Shown here: positions 11,916 to 24,500 of the stretch, piece after piece
How the letters are laid out: every line of letters starts with the position of its first letter
Position numbering within the stretch: position 1 is the stretch's first letter
Origin: Sceloporus undulatus
Lineage: Eukaryota > Chordata > Lepidosauria > Squamata > Phrynosomatidae
NCBI RefSeq assembly: GCF_019175285.1
Contig: NC_056528.1
Span: forward strand, 49,537,926-49,601,925
Length of the DNA: 64,000 bases
Reading direction: 5' to 3'
Translations under genes and position numbers: made by a program
Notes under the pieces: model-generated
The model's input: only the letters and a program-made list of their open reading frames with translations
Databases searched by the model: none
What the model was told of the DNA's origin: nothing

Positions 11916-14900
11916 CTTATTTCTAACCCGCTTTTCCAATAGATCAAAGTGGGTGAAATGGAAGCCTCCTTGATTTTCTTTGCAAATCTTCCTGAAACAT
12001 TGCAGTAAAACTAATAATGTTAACTAGAATCATGTGCCTCCTCATTGGAAGGAGGAGGCTTATTCTAAAGTAAATGTTCATGGTGTTGCAGTCTTACACA
12101 TTAATGCTAGGTGTCCATGCATTAATGGTGGGATAGATCCAGAGTAGCCTGAAGTCAATGAAACACAAGTTAAACATTGGCTGGGAAGTCCTGAGTAGAC
12201 TCATTGAATCAATGGGATTGCCAATGTGTTGAAAATCAATGCCACTTAGTTTAATCACTGGCCCGTTAGTCTTGAATGATCACTTTGAATCGATGGGATT
12301 TACCTATGTGTAACCAAGCGAGTGTAATGGTTTGATTGTTAGGCTAGGACTATGGAAGACCAGGGTTCGAATCCCTGCTCAGCCAGGGAAACCCACCTTG
12401 GAAAAGTCACACTTTCTCAGCCTCAGAGAAAGGCAATGGCAAACCCCTTCTGAACAAATCTTGCCAAGAAAACCTTAGGGTCGCCGTAAGTTGGAAATGA
12501 CTTGGAGGCACACAACAACAAACCATTGACTCAGTCAACAAAATCTGGGCCATTAATTTCCATTGATTTAAGTCAGTGCGGTGTAGTGGTTTGAACACTG
12601 GCTTATGACTCTGGAGACCAGGGTTCAAATCCCCACTCAGACTTGAAACCTATTGGGCAACCTTGGGCAAGTCACACTCTCTCAGCCTCAGAGGATGGCA
12701 ATGGCAAACTGAAGAAGCTTGCCAAGAAACCCCCATGAGAGGTTTGTCTTGGGGTCACCATAAGTTGGAAAGTACTTGATGGCCCACAACAAGGACAAGC
12801 ATGACCCAGGCCACCATTGCCTCTGAATACACCTTTGCTTTGAAGGTGAATGTTGCACATTTCTAGTGCCTTGCATGACAAAAGGACCTCAATGGGGCGT
12901 GAAGGAGGCAAGGTTGCATTGCCTTGAAGCTTCTTATCTTCAGAGGCCTCCATCCATAATGAGAAGGAGGTCTGTAGCATCTGAGCCTGATTATAGCTTC
13001 GATTAGATGCTTTCTTCCATTAACACTTCAAATGGAAGCAGTGGATGAAAGTGGCTTCTTCCCTTTAAAATGCTAGACGCCCGCCAGAGAATGCAGGAAT
13101 TTAGCACCACAACCAGTTGCACAAACCAGTGTTGATCTCTCCATAGAGCCAGCTACTCTCTGGCATTTTAACAGCCACAGGAAAGTTCTAGCATAGAGCT
13201 ATAAAGTACATCTGAAACGCTCCAGATAAATCATTCTGTTGATGACAGATTAGAATCAAGGCATGTGAGAATGTAAATATTGTGAAATCCTGAATATTCA
13301 ATATATTCGGTTGTGATACAAAGGACCGCAGGACAAAGACAAAGAGGAATGCAAAATGTCGAGGCATGCAATCTCACAGATTCTGGGAAACCTGAACAAT
13401 CTCCAGGGACTGAGTTAAAGTCTCTTAAGAGTTGGTTGAAACTTCAACTCTAATGTCTAAGACCCAGAAAAGATTATCAGGAGCACAAAATAAATCAGGA
13501 GCATCAGAACCATTTCTAAGAGCAATGATGATTCTCAGAGGAAAGGGAACCTCACTACAAAACCCAACTGAATGTGTGTATGTGTGTTATGTGTGCATTC
13601 AAGTCGCCTATTGACTTATGGTGACCCCATTAATTTCATAGGGCTTTCTGAGGTCAGGGATACTCAGAAGTGGTTTTGCAAGTTAACATTCATGAAATTC
13701 TGTGGCTACTGAAATCGCAGCTCAGACTTATCCCTCTGTTAAATAATGTCTGTACAGAAAAGTCCAAACATCCAAGAACTGACTTGATGGAATGGCAGAG
13801 TGCAAAAATACTAAGGAACCAACTAAAGGTCTCAATTATTATTAAGCTACCTGTTCCCTGATATGTATCATATACTCCAGCTAGGCAAATGTATTAGGCA
13901 CAATCTGCATTTTCTTATACCTACCCATTTTATTTAAAAAAGAACGCAGGGGTGTAAGTCTGTTAATGTTAAATCTGGGAAAGCAAAATGTACAAAGTCC
14001 AGTGGCGTTTTAAAGTCCAGTGTTTCATCTTTGTCCATGGCCAGCAAAGCTCTTACTATAAAATGGATATGGAGAATAGTAACCATGCACTGCTGTTTGT
14101 TGTTGCGTGACGTTTCCGTGTTATAGCCAGCCTAAGGAAGACCTATCAAGGGGTTTTCTTGGCAAGGTTTGTTCAGAAAGGGTTTGCCTTTGCCTTCCTC
14201 TGAGGCTGAGAGAGTGTGACTTGTCCAAGGTCACTTGATGGGTTTCCATGGCCAAGTCAGGATTCAAACCCAGGTCTCCAGAGTCATAGTCCAAGATTCA
14301 GACCACAGCACCATGCTATTGCTTGCTTTAGGCCATTTGAGGTCTGTGGGAGCTCTTTTTCTGGTGGTGAAGATCTATGGACAGACCTATCCTTCATGAA
14401 GGCAGTTTAATGAACATTAGGAGGACCTTCCTGGTAGTAAGAACTGTTTGCCCCTTGAAAGGACCATCTCAGGAGATGTTAGACTACTATTCATTGGAGA
14501 TTTTTGTACTGGTTAACAGGCCACCTCTCCGAGGTGCTATTGTTGTCATTCCTCCACACTTGGATCTTGGATTAGATGACCATCCTTTCCAATTCTATGA
14601 TTATTATTATTATTATTATTATTATTAATTAAATCCTTTTAAGGGCCATCCACAATGAGAGGTCATGGATCCCTTGTGCAGTAATGGATTTCAAATGTTA
14701 AGTATGCATTGGCTTCTGTTGGACATCTCCTGTGAGTCCCTTGAATTATACCTCTAGCATCAAGCGTGTGAGTAAGTGAGAAACCCATTTAACATCACAC
14801 CTTTTAATAGACCTCTGTCGTCTCCAAAGCCTTTAAGATGGCCCTCTGCAATGTGCATGCACACACACCCCTTTCTGCAGTTTGCTAAACCAGTCTCCTG

Positions 14901-17900
14901 TTATGTCCGCATTGAGAAACTGTGCCTTAAACTGTTAAACCTAATTTGCAAATCAGGATTACAGCCACAAGTTTAACCTACCCATGAGAATTTTCTTCTG
15001 TGCAATATTTTCACAGTTGCAAAATGTTGGAGGGTATCTAAGTACCCTAAAGGCCCCAGATCCTGTCTGATCGTGGAAGCTAAGCAAGGTCGGTCCTGGT
15101 TAATCCTTAGATGGGAGACCACTGATTAAAACTAGGTGCCGTAGGCTGTATTTTGGAAGCAGGAACTGGCAAAACCACTTTGGTCCTGGTCTCCTCCAGA
15201 AGTGTTTGGGGTTAAAACTCCCATCATCCCAGTGGCCATACTAGGTGGGGGATGATGGGAGCTGGAGCAGTCCTAGATTGGGGAAGCCTATTCTAAGGAA
15301 CTCACTGAGATACAGTGGCCAAGATGTAGGCCTCTCCGCTGAACTCCATGATGGCTTCAGGAGGAAAGATGTCCATGATGGTACGACAATTGTCTTTCTT
15401 ATCTGGAAATATAGCGACCCAGATTCGACTCAGTGACCTTTGGTGGCTTCTGCACCAGTTGGCCAGTGAATCCCTTCTGGAGCTTAAAAGTGCTGAACCC
15501 TATGTGCGCCTGTGTTGTGTGCCTTTAGGTCATTCCCGACTTATGACAAGTCTAAGGCAACCCTATCCTGGGGTTTTCTTGGTAAGATTTCTTCGGAGGA
15601 GATTTGCCATTGCCTTCCCAGGAGGCTGAGAGAGTGTGACTTGCCCAAGGTAACTCAGTGGGTTTCTATGGCCAAACTGGGAATCGAACTCTGGTCTCTA
15701 AAGTCATAGTCTGACACTCAAACCACGATGTCACTCACACTGACTCTCTGCTGAACCCTCTATCCTCCAAAAAATAATGAGTTACAGCACCTTGGATAGC
15801 TCCATCCCACACAATCTTTGGTGCTTTAATTTTGTGAGGCACCAGCACTTTGTGGCAGAGGAGGCTAAAGCCTTCGTGAAACTACAAATCCCAGGATTCC
15901 ATAGCAGTTAAAGTGGTGCCAAACAGCATTATTCCTACAGTTCAGATGCACCCTAAGAGGCAACATGAGAGCTGTCTTTAAATATCTGAAGGGATGCCAT
16001 GTAAGAGATGGAGTAAGCTTGTTTTCTGATGCTCCGGGCGCAAGGGTCCGATCCACACTGCAGAAATGATCCAGTTTGAGACCACTTTGACTGCCCTGGA
16101 TCAGTGCTAAAGAATCCTGGGAATTGTAGTTTACTGTGGCACCAGAGCTCTCTGACAGAGAAAGCTAAATGTCTCCCAAAACTACAGTTCTTAGTTAAAA
16201 ACAGTCAGTTTATCACACTCCAAAATCATGTTGCCTACATCTCACATGGGCACAGGTGATAGTTCCTTTTAAAAGTAGAAAATTAAAGTAGACTACTATA
16301 AAGGGCTTTTTAAAATTAGGAAGTTTTTTTTTATAATACAAGGCCTCTGGCAGCAAAGTTCCTTTTAAATGCCTGCTTAGTTCTTCCAGATGCCAAGATG
16401 CCAGCCACAGCTGCTGGTGAAATGTCAGGAATAAACTCTTCTAGAACATGGTCACATAGCCCCAAAACCCCACAAAAAACTATGGATGCCAGCCATGAAA
16501 GCCTTCAACTTCCCACTGGAAATTGCTTGGCAGGCCGCATGCAGCACCCGGGCCGTATGTTGCGCAGGCTTGCTTGGGGTTCCCTTCCAGCCCTAGGATG
16601 CTATGACCCACAGACATGGAGCAACCCGTGTGCCAAGAAGGATGCAAACTGATGTAACAGGGAGGAGAGGGATTTGCTTTGCAAACAAGGTGTGAGGTCT
16701 AGGCCTTGCCCCTTGGTCCCATTGTCCTGAGTTCAAGAGGCCGCTCTGCCATATCTGGCAAGGGAGCCCCCTTTTCACACTCCTCCTCCGCTTTGATATG
16801 CATCCCTTGTCCCTTCCTGCTCCTTTCCATCCCCCCCTTTCCTTATATTGCCGGAAAAGGGTGATGATTTTCACAGCAAATAAAGAGGCCCTCTTCCCTG
16901 CTTTTATTGTTGCTCTGTGAATTTTATGGCCAAGAAGGGGGAAACAAAGCCAGATTCTCCCTTCTGTCTCCCAACAACAACCCTATCCACCCCCCTAATT
17001 CAGGCCGGCTCTGCCAGATTTAACTCCAGTATCCTAAAATCCAGGTCAAACAGGAGGTGAGCCTTTTATGCTGCTGCCCAAACAACCACACAAAAGTTGC
17101 AACGTGCGTGTTTGTGCGCACACAACACACACACACACGCCTTCGAGTATGGCAACCTCATGCATTTAATAGGGTTTTCTTAGGCAAGGAGTCCTCAGTT
17201 CCTTCCTCTCAAATAGACTCTCCAGCAACTGGTCGCCGATCCAAGGACTAACCAGGGCCAACCCTGCTTAGATTTGCAAGATCAGACAGCATCTGGTGCC
17301 TTTCGGGTATTTAGGCAGACAAGATTGCAAGCAAGTGCTGCTGGCATCAAGGGTGAGAATCATACCCACAGGTTGCTGGACTTCTGGAAGTGCCATTGAT
17401 TTTATGGTTTCTACTTTTGATGGGACTCTCAATAGTATGGAGTAGTGGTTTGAGCATTGGACTATGATTCTGGAGACCAGGGTTCAAGTCCTTGCTCAGC
17501 CAAGAAAACCCACTGTGGGACCCTGGGTGAATCAGACACTCTCAGCCCCAGAAAACCCAAAGATACATTTGCCTTAGGGTTGCCGTAAACTGAAAATGAC
17601 TCAAAGGCACACAAGAACAAGAACAACAACAACAACAACAACAAGTGGATGTAGTCCATCAGTAGGAATTGTGCAGTCCTCCAATGCTATTGGACTGCAA
17701 CTCCCAGCACTCTTCATCATTGCAAGGACTAGACATGCCATGTGTCCCTTATTATAAGGGATGTCCTGTACTTGGGGGTTGGTTTGTCCTTTATGGGGCT
17801 GGCTTTGTTGCTCTTGTGTGCCTTCCAAATCATTTTGGACTTATAGCAACCTTATGGCAAACTTATAATGGGGTTTTCATGGAGAGTGTTTTCAGAGGGG

Positions 17901-18076
17901 GGGGGGTTGCCATTGCCATCCTTTGAGCTGAGAGAGTGTGACTCTCCAATGCGTTTCATGGCAGAGCAGGGAGCTGAACCCTATTTGCGGGTTGGAAAAC
18001 CTTTCCTCTTATACAGACTGAACATGACGGCAAAGCATCCTGTATTTTGGGATGTGAGCCCTTCCTAACAACAGAA

Positions 18077-18127
<51 letters not shown>

Positions 18128-18558
18128 CTTTATTTATAAAGCACTGTAAATTTACACAGCGCTGTACATACAATCTTTTTAATTAGACGGTTCCCTGCCC
18201 TCAGGCTTACAATCTAAAAAGACACGACACAAAAGGAGAAGGGAAAGGTGGTGGGGCTAGTAGGCTAATACATATCAAGTACATAGCAATACAGCAAATG
18301 GTTCGATAAAAATGTGCACGTCGTGTAATTTTGGAACATGGCCAGTGTTAATTTTACAACATAAAAACATAATTGTCAAATTGTCAATTTTAAAGAATGA
18401 ATTTTAAATGTGGATTGTTTTAATATGTGTACATCTTACTTGTCCTTTTAAGTTGATGTGTGTTTTAACTAATGTGCTTGGACTGATGTTGTTTCATCTG
18501 TTCATTGCTGTTGTTCCCTGCCTTGATCCATGGGAAATAATAAGGAATAATAATAATA

Positions 18559-18591
<33 letters not shown>

Positions 18592-19956
18592 TGCTTTTTT
18601 TTTCCAAACAGGCAAAACAAGGACAAGAGAGAAATATCGTGTTGTCTATACAGACCATCAGAGACTGGAACTAGAGAAGGAGTTTCATTACAGCAGATAC
18701 ATCACCATCCGGAGGAAGTCCGAACTGGCTGCAAATCTAAGACTTTCGGAGAGACAGGTAGGACATAAACTATACACAGTACACCAGATTTCCTATCTGG
18801 AAGGGGACAGGCAAATTAGAGGACCAAATTTGTGTTAAATACCCTAAAATGACCCAGAACTTGTTTGATCTTGGAAGCTAAGCAGGGTCAGCCCTGGTTA
18901 GTCCTTGGATGGGAAGCCACCAATGAATACCAGGTGATGTAGGCTGTATTTCGGAAGCAGGAACTGGCAAAACCACCTCTGGGTATTCCTTGACTAAGAA
19001 AAGCCTATGAAATTTGACTTGAAGATGCATGCAAACACACATGGGAAGTCAAATGGACTCATCATAAGCCAAATCTTTAAGATGCCATAAGAGACTATGT
19101 CAGTTTGTTTCTTGGAAACAATGTCTGGACTGGCCTTAGAAGCCTTGTTTTTAAGGGAATAAATGAAATGAGGAGAAAGGGCATACCATCCTTAGCATTA
19201 TCTCCTTCAGCTCAACCTGATCCCTTTTATTGTCCCATCATTAGGAGCTAATGCTAAACTGATCCCTTCCATTTTTTATCATTAGGAACTAAGCAGGACC
19301 AGAAGGGTTTGCAGTCACTCTTTGTCTATATCTGCCCAAATCCATATTCTGGTATCAAAATGGCTTGGTATCACATATAAGGAACTAAGGAATGCCAATG
19401 GATGCCAGGTGCTACAGGTTTGATTGCAGAGGAAGGAACAAGCAAAGCCACCTCTGAGGATTCCTTGCTTAAGAAAACCCCATTAAATTCATGGGGTCCC
19501 CATAAGTCAAGATGCACACATGCAAATGTTGACTTCATTGCAGTGGCCATGTGCTGGTCCTGCTTCTCTCATTGGGAACAGGTCATATCATAGGTTTCCA
19601 AGTTTAAATTTAGCTGATTCAGAAGTATCCAAAGAAGCAACCATATTGGTCTGTTATACGAGTAAGGAGCTGAAAACTGTGTTGTTTTCCCCTTCCAGGT
19701 CAAGATCTGGTTCCAAAACCGCAGAGCCAAGGAACGGAAATTAATGAAGAAGAAAATGACCACTTTTGACGGCAGCAGCGTCGGCTCTATCCAGAGCGAC
19801 TCTGGTTCGATGAGTCCGATCCCAATCCCCGACCCACAGACTCATTCGGAAATGGCGGGTACGTTATTTCCTCCTCCTCCACCGCCGCCGCCGCCTCCGC
19901 TGCCTCCACCACCATCTCTTGCAATGAATAGCTTGCAGCACAATGGGAATCTTTAG
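11128..19956 (+). CDS. CDX4: Caudal-type homeobox transcription factor, CDX4 (complete, 3 exons)
   Basis: Nuclear DNA-binding factor of the ParaHox caudal family, which acts in posterior axial patterning. Exons are 11128-11593, 18612-18757 and 19699-19956; all junctions are GT-AG, phases match (1, 0), and the product is 289 aa. The N terminus begins MYVSY, a Ser/Asn/His-rich stretch lies at 22-35, the PBX-type hexapeptide YEWMRK is at 143-148, the homeodomain is about 161-220 with WFQN at 208-211, and the tail is proline-rich (261-275). The middle exon is 146 bp, as in other CDX genes. Blocks such as [14 protein letters not shown]-like QREDW and the IQSDSGS tail fit CDX4 better than CDX1 or CDX2 from memory of those proteins, and the CHIC1 neighbour agrees. 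One oddity: homeodomain position 39 is Arg (residue 199) where family members have Gly. Intron 1 is about 7 kb and full of SINEs; intron 2 is 941 bp. The start is the first Met giving the family N terminus. Confidence 0.93.
11868..11914 (+). repeat. (AAT)n microsatellite in CDX4 intron 1
   Basis: About 15 perfect AAT triplets in the first intron, shortly after the donor. Confidence 0.9.
12316..12800 (+). mobile_element. Two BovB-tailed SINEs in CDX4 intron 1
   Basis: Copies at about 12316-12525 and 12572-12800, same strand, each with the accagggttc box, caagtcacactctctcagcc middle and aagttggaaatgactt-type tail. Confidence 0.85.
12801..14085. other. CDX4 intron 1, mostly unannotated
   Basis: No conserved exon-like block. 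13575-13660 is the reversed tail of a 5S-type SINE (caagtcgcctattgacttatggtg, ttaatttcatagggctttct). Confidence 0.4.
14090..14330 (-). mobile_element. BovB-tailed SINE in CDX4 intron 1
   Basis: Reversed family plan: tgttgttgcgtgacg tail, gctgagagagtgtgac middle, caaacccaggtctccagagtc box. A CR1-like scrap and (ATT)n at 14601-14627 follow. Confidence 0.8.
15035..15200 (+). mobile_element. 5S rRNA-derived SINE
   Basis: gatcgtggaagctaagcaagg followed by tcctggttaatccttagatgggagacc is the internal promoter region of 5S rRNA; then ggtgccgtaggctgtatttt and gcaggaactggcaaaacc, the SINE body. The 5S gene itself is incomplete, so this is a retroposon, not an rRNA gene. Confidence 0.85.
15515..15750 (-). 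mobile_element. BovB-tailed SINE in CDX4 intron 1
   Basis: Reversed: gtgtgcctttaggtcattcc, ggctgagagagtgtgacttg, cgaactctggtctct. Confidence 0.8.
15855..16190. mobile_element. Palindromic MITE copies with a CR1 scrap between
   Basis: 15855-15950 is a right half (aactacaaatcccaggattccatagcagtt) and 16048-16190 a left half (cacactgcagaaatgatccag...gcaccagagctctctgac). The stretch 15955-16045 reads like CR1 3' sequence on the opposite strand (agctgtctttaaatatctga). Confidence 0.6.
16378..16500 (-). mobile_element. Palindromic MITE fragment (ttgtggggttttcgg family)
   Basis: agatgccagccacagctgctgg, ttctagaacatggtcacatag and ccccacaaaaaactatgg match the right half of the family. Confidence 0.65.
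17100..17385 (-). mobile_element. 5S rRNA-derived SINE, reversed
   Basis: Reading the minus strand: gcttgcaatcttg.., then a 5S-like block (the plus strand shows ccaaggactaaccagggcc and tgcttagatttgcaagatcag) and the SINE tail near 17140-17200. Confidence 0.75.
17435..17645 (+). mobile_element. BovB-tailed SINE with (AAC)n tail
   Basis: tagtggtttgagcattgg, gaccagggttcaagtcc and gactcaaaggcacacaagaac followed by AAC repeats. Confidence 0.8.
17806..17990 (-). mobile_element. BovB-tailed SINE, reversed
   Basis: gtgtgccttccaaatcatt, atggggttttcatgg, gctgagagagtgtgactc on the plus strand show the reversed element, which includes a G9 run. Confidence 0.75.
18076..18592 (+). repeat. (ATT)n microsatellites flanking an unidentified dispersed sequence
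   Basis: ATT runs at 18076-18125 and 18552-18592. Between them 18130-18240 (tttacacagcgctgtacata, cctgccctcaggcttacaat) has the look of an old interspersed repeat. The second run ends only about 20 bp before the exon 2 acceptor tract of CDX4. Confidence 0.6.
18838..19065 (+). mobile_element. 5S rRNA-derived SINE in CDX4 intron 2
   Basis: gatcttggaagctaagcagg and gttagtccttggatgggaag are 5S-derived; then gatgtaggctgtatttcgg, ggaactggcaaaaccacctc and a Sauria-like tail (aaatttgacttgaagatgc). A further headless copy spans 19385-19530. Confidence 0.85.
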
Positions 19957-21540
19957 CAGGTTGCAGCATTGCAGTGAAGCCTGTCGGTAAAGGTTGTAGC
20001 ATCGCAGCAAGGAAGAACATCATGCCCCAGGAGTAGACGGAGCACCCGGGTTGACAAAAGTGGATCCCTGGCAACACATCAGCCATTTATAAAGGACAGA
20101 GGACCTCTCACCAGCTCTCCAAGGCCTGCAAGAGTACAGCAGAACCACGTTTGGCAAAGGCACTGTGGGGCTATAGATAAAAACCAAGACCATTCCAAAG
20201 CCCATCTTGCAAAGGGCAGAAAAGTTTACAGCGCCTGACCCTAGGCACCTGAGGCTCCACATCTCCCTTGACTTGAGACCAAAGAAAGTGCGCAATGTGC
20301 CATCTCCACCGCCGTGCCTTTTTATTCTGTCCACTTCCCAGGTTGGAGCTGCTAACCCTTTCCAAGAAGCTCAATATAACCAAAATATTGGAATTAGACT
20401 AGCTTTCTTGTCCAGGATTCTGCAGAAGGCGAAGCAAAGGAGATTGTAGAATCTGGCACTGGAAGAGAATTCAGCTTTTTGAGACTCTCATCTTTCAGGT
20501 GTCTAGGCCTCATAGCAGGGGAAAAATAACCTTGAGGTTGAAAAGGGATGGACGGTGTCTGCTAAAGTTTGAGAAACCCAGGCATAGAACTGGATAAGAT
20601 TTCCAATGGCTAAAGTGAGAGGGAAGCTGCATGCGCTTCACCCCGACAAGCAAATTCAAATAAATCATGCAAAATATATACATTGTGCAAAGGGAACATC
20701 AACTGTGACGCAAGAATCTGGGTTTCTTTCCTTGCTGCAGAATTTTGATTGTCTGAGTGCAATGTTGTTGCTGTTGTTGATTTTAGGGCATGTTTCACGC
20801 CACGTTTTTGAATTTAACTGAATCCATTAAGCCAGGTTTGGGAATCATGAAGCTCTCCAGAAGCTGGACTGAAACTCCCAGTATTCTTCATCATTGGTTA
20901 TATGGAGTAAGACTGCTGGGAGTTGCAGTCACACAGCATTGGAAGGGAAGCATGACTCCTCCTCCTGCATTAAACAAAATGTATTGATCTGAAACCAAAG
21001 TACAACATTAAGTCACATTATTCTTGCCCAGTGATCTTACAATATTCAACTGATTATACAGGTTGAGTCTTCCTTATCCGGAATTCCAAAACCAAAACTT
21101 TTGTCACGGATGGCTGAGAAAGTGCCACCTTTGTTTTCTGATAAGGAATTGCCTATGAACAGCACGGTTGCTGTTTTAAGCCAATTTTAATACATCCCTA
21201 TCAATAAAGCTATATTAAAGACGGCCTCTTTTTTAAAAAGATGCACCTATTATTCAAAGTCTACATTACTTTGAACCCTGCTGACGTCAACAGCTCAAAA
21301 AGTCACCACTCTGAAATAAAATATGCATATATATAAAACGTATTTCTAACAGTTGGATGAAGCTTTAGGGATCATTAGCCTTGTAGTTTATTATAGTGAT
21401 TTGTGGGGGGCTTTCCCCCCAGCAGTTTGAATTCTTTGTGCAGGGAGTTTGTCTCAGTCTGTATTTTGTCAATTGTAACTCTCCCACAAAGGCATGCAAG
21501 GTACTGTTTTATGCAATAAATATTTTTGTTGAATATGTTT
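19957..21540 (+). other. CDX4 3' UTR / flank with candidate polyadenylation signals
   Basis: AATAAA occurs at 20659-20664 and 21515-21520; the second is followed by a T/G-rich stretch and is the better candidate end. 20830-20955 holds a palindromic MITE (gaaactcccagtattcttc / tgggagttgcagtcacac) and 21061-21160 a pogo-like element end (ggttgagtcttccttatccg). Confidence 0.45.
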
Positions 21541-24500
21541 GTTTTTTAAAAGTTTAACATATTGGGTGGGGGGGGTTGTTAAAAAATGAACCTGGGAGAG
21601 TCATCCCCTCCAAGACTTTGCAGATGTCATCAGAGTGTGGTCAAGTGCCCAATGTTTTCGTGAGGAAGAACACAAGTTCTAGGTGGTCTGCAGCCGTTGG
21701 CTTTTGCCTGAGCCTGCTGGGAAAGGGAGACTTAGTCCCCCTATTTCCACATATTCCTTCCCAAACTGAGTGCAGAATCTGCAAAATGAGTCCCTCCACA
21801 CCTTTAGACGGAGTCACCCTTCGAATCCTGCTTGGTTTCAGTGTTCATTGCGGAAAGCTCAGGGAGACTATTAGGCTGCATCCGCACTGCAGAAATAATC
21901 CAATTTTGGCACCACTTTGGTATTTGCTGGCGTCTTTCATCCAACCCTAACCAGGGATGTCCCTGCTTATCTTCCAAGATAAAGAGGATCTGGCCTGTGG
22001 GGTATGTAGGCTGTGCTCATGGCGATACCAAGGCCCACTGTAATCCAAAAGTTAAAACACAAGTAAGCCTAAATTCTATTTTAAAACACACACTTTAAAG
22101 CACGTTTGACTCCAAGCTATTGAGCCAGCGTGGTGCAGCAGTTTTAGCTTTGGACTATGACTCTGGAGACCAGGGTTCGATATCCCGGCTCAGACAATAA
22201 ACCTGCTGGTGGACTTTGGGCAAGTCACCACTCTCTCAGCCTCAGAGCTGGCAATGCCAAACCCCCTCTGAAGAAACGTGCCAAGAAAACCCCATAAGTC
22301 GGAATGACATGAAAGCACACACCACAACAAACCGCCCAGCATATTAAAAATCATCTATAATAAAAGGGTCTTTACTTGCTGAGAGGAAAGAAAGTAGGAA
22401 AGGAGTTCCAGATTGGGAGCAGCTACCGAAAAGTCCCTGCATCCCATGTCCTCCCCAAAAGTATCTACGATGGTGATGGGAATGAAAGAAAAGCCTCCTT
22501 ATAGATCTCAAAATTTGGGTGGCTCTGTTCTTACAACTGTCGAAGGCTATCTCTTGACCCAAAACATTATGGTTTCTCACTATCTACGCAGCGCATGAAA
22601 CGCTAGGAACCAGATGCATTCCTCAGTCGATGCTATAACTGTTATGGCTGGTCATCTGGAGCCACAAAGCCAACCTTTCCCAGCCTATCATCTGCCAAAA
22701 GATGGAATGGAACCAGCCTCACATCTCCATCGAAAGGAAGAAACCATATTTTGCAGCAAATACTAGCTTTAAAAGAAACCCGTTTGTTCGTCTTTCTGAG
22801 TTACTTTTCAAGGAATCGAAGATAATTGATAAGTAATAGCAGCACAAAAGAAAGAATGCCATTTATATGACAGGAAAAGCCCATAGGGAAAGCTTGGATG
22901 CTGCAAAGTTTCCCCTGGACAGAGCACATGGGACTTCCCAATCAATCATGTGGCCATAGATGGTAAAGGAATGAGCTGTCTCTCCCCTCAGTCTGTTTTC
23001 ACATTCAATACAGGGTGAGTCTCCTTATCCGCACGCTTCGCAACTGAAGTTTTTGGATTTTGTAATATTTCTATATGCATCATGAGATACTATCTTGGGA
23101 GATGGGACCCAGACTAAACATGAAATTCTTGATGTTTCTTATAGGAAAACCCTGTTCACTTAGGGGTCCATAGCTTGCAAATACCTTGAAGGCACACAGC
23201 AACAGCAATCTGTATATGCCTCTTGGGGTCAAACATGAAGCAAGTCACAAATTCTCAGCCTCAGGGAAGGCCATGGCAACCTTCCATGAACAAATGTTGC
23301 CAAGAAAACCCAAGCAACAACACAAACTGACATTTTCATCCCACTACTACATGACAGTGGCTTTAACAACATGCTTTCTTGGCAAGTTTATTCCAGGATT
23401 TATCATTGCCTTCCAATGAGGGTGAGAGCGCATGACCTGCCCAAGGTTAGTCAATGGGCCTCCATGACTGAGCCGGGATTTGAACCCTGGTCCTTCTCCA
23501 GCAACTCAGGTCCATAGACCAATTTGACTTTAGTCTCCGCTTATCCCATAACAACACACACAACAGCTGTAGCTACAACTAGAGAAGACCCATCCATCCA
23601 TTGTTGAATGGTGAGCAAACACATAATGAAATCCCATTGATTTACAACAAGATGTAGCCCATCTTCACTGCTAGAAGTCTCTGTATTATCTTTTTGCACC
23701 CAAATTTTTGGTACCTTTAGCAACTAGTCTGTTGGGCCTCCTGTTTACCTGTTCAAACCTCCCTGCCATGTGCTTCTGCAATGTCTCGAGCATTAGAGAA
23801 GAGAGTGTTTACAAGAGCAGCCCTTTACATTTCTCACTATATCGATGCAATCTTCAAAGCAGCCAACCTGGAGCTGAGCATCGTTTCCATCGCGCCTTAT
23901 CTAAAACGGTTTTTGCTTCCCCCCAAATCAAGTCTGGATGTCCAGTCGGTGGAGGCAGGACATGATCTAATCTGGATGGACGCAGCCTCTCAGGAGAAAG
24001 GCCCCCCAAAACCAGATCTAAAGGAGAACAAAGATAAAGTATAGGCACAGCACAGGAAAGCGCTTTATCTTTTGTTTTGCAGATAAAGACAACAACAAAA
24101 GCAAGAGGTAACTCATATATGGCTATCTAATACACGGAGCCCCAGAAGGAGGAGCAGGAGAAATCAGGCAGGAAGGAAGGGACCAGGGTTCCGAACTTGA
24201 AATGTTAGTTTTTGGTGGGGGTTTTCGGACTATGTGGCCTGTTCTAGGAGGTTTATTCACCACAGATGCTGGTGATCATCAGGAATAAGCTCTTCTAGAA
24301 CATGGCCACATAACCCAAAAAACCCATAAAAATATGGATGCCGGCCATGAAAGCCTCTGCTTTCACAACTTGGAAACAGCCTTGGAAGATCACAGCAAGG
24401 CGATCGCAAAGATCACAGGGGGTTGGATGGGATCCCCAAGGATCATCCAGTCCAACCCCGCTCTGACATTGCAGAACTCACATCAAAGCATCCCCAAAAG

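Noticed and set aside
15035-15200. 5S rRNA gene
   Set aside because: Only the internal promoter part is present and it continues into a SINE body; it is a retroposon.
11128-19956. Assignment to CDX1 or CDX2
   Set aside because: The N-terminal blocks, the IQSDSGS segment after the homeodomain and the CHIC1 neighbour fit CDX4 better.
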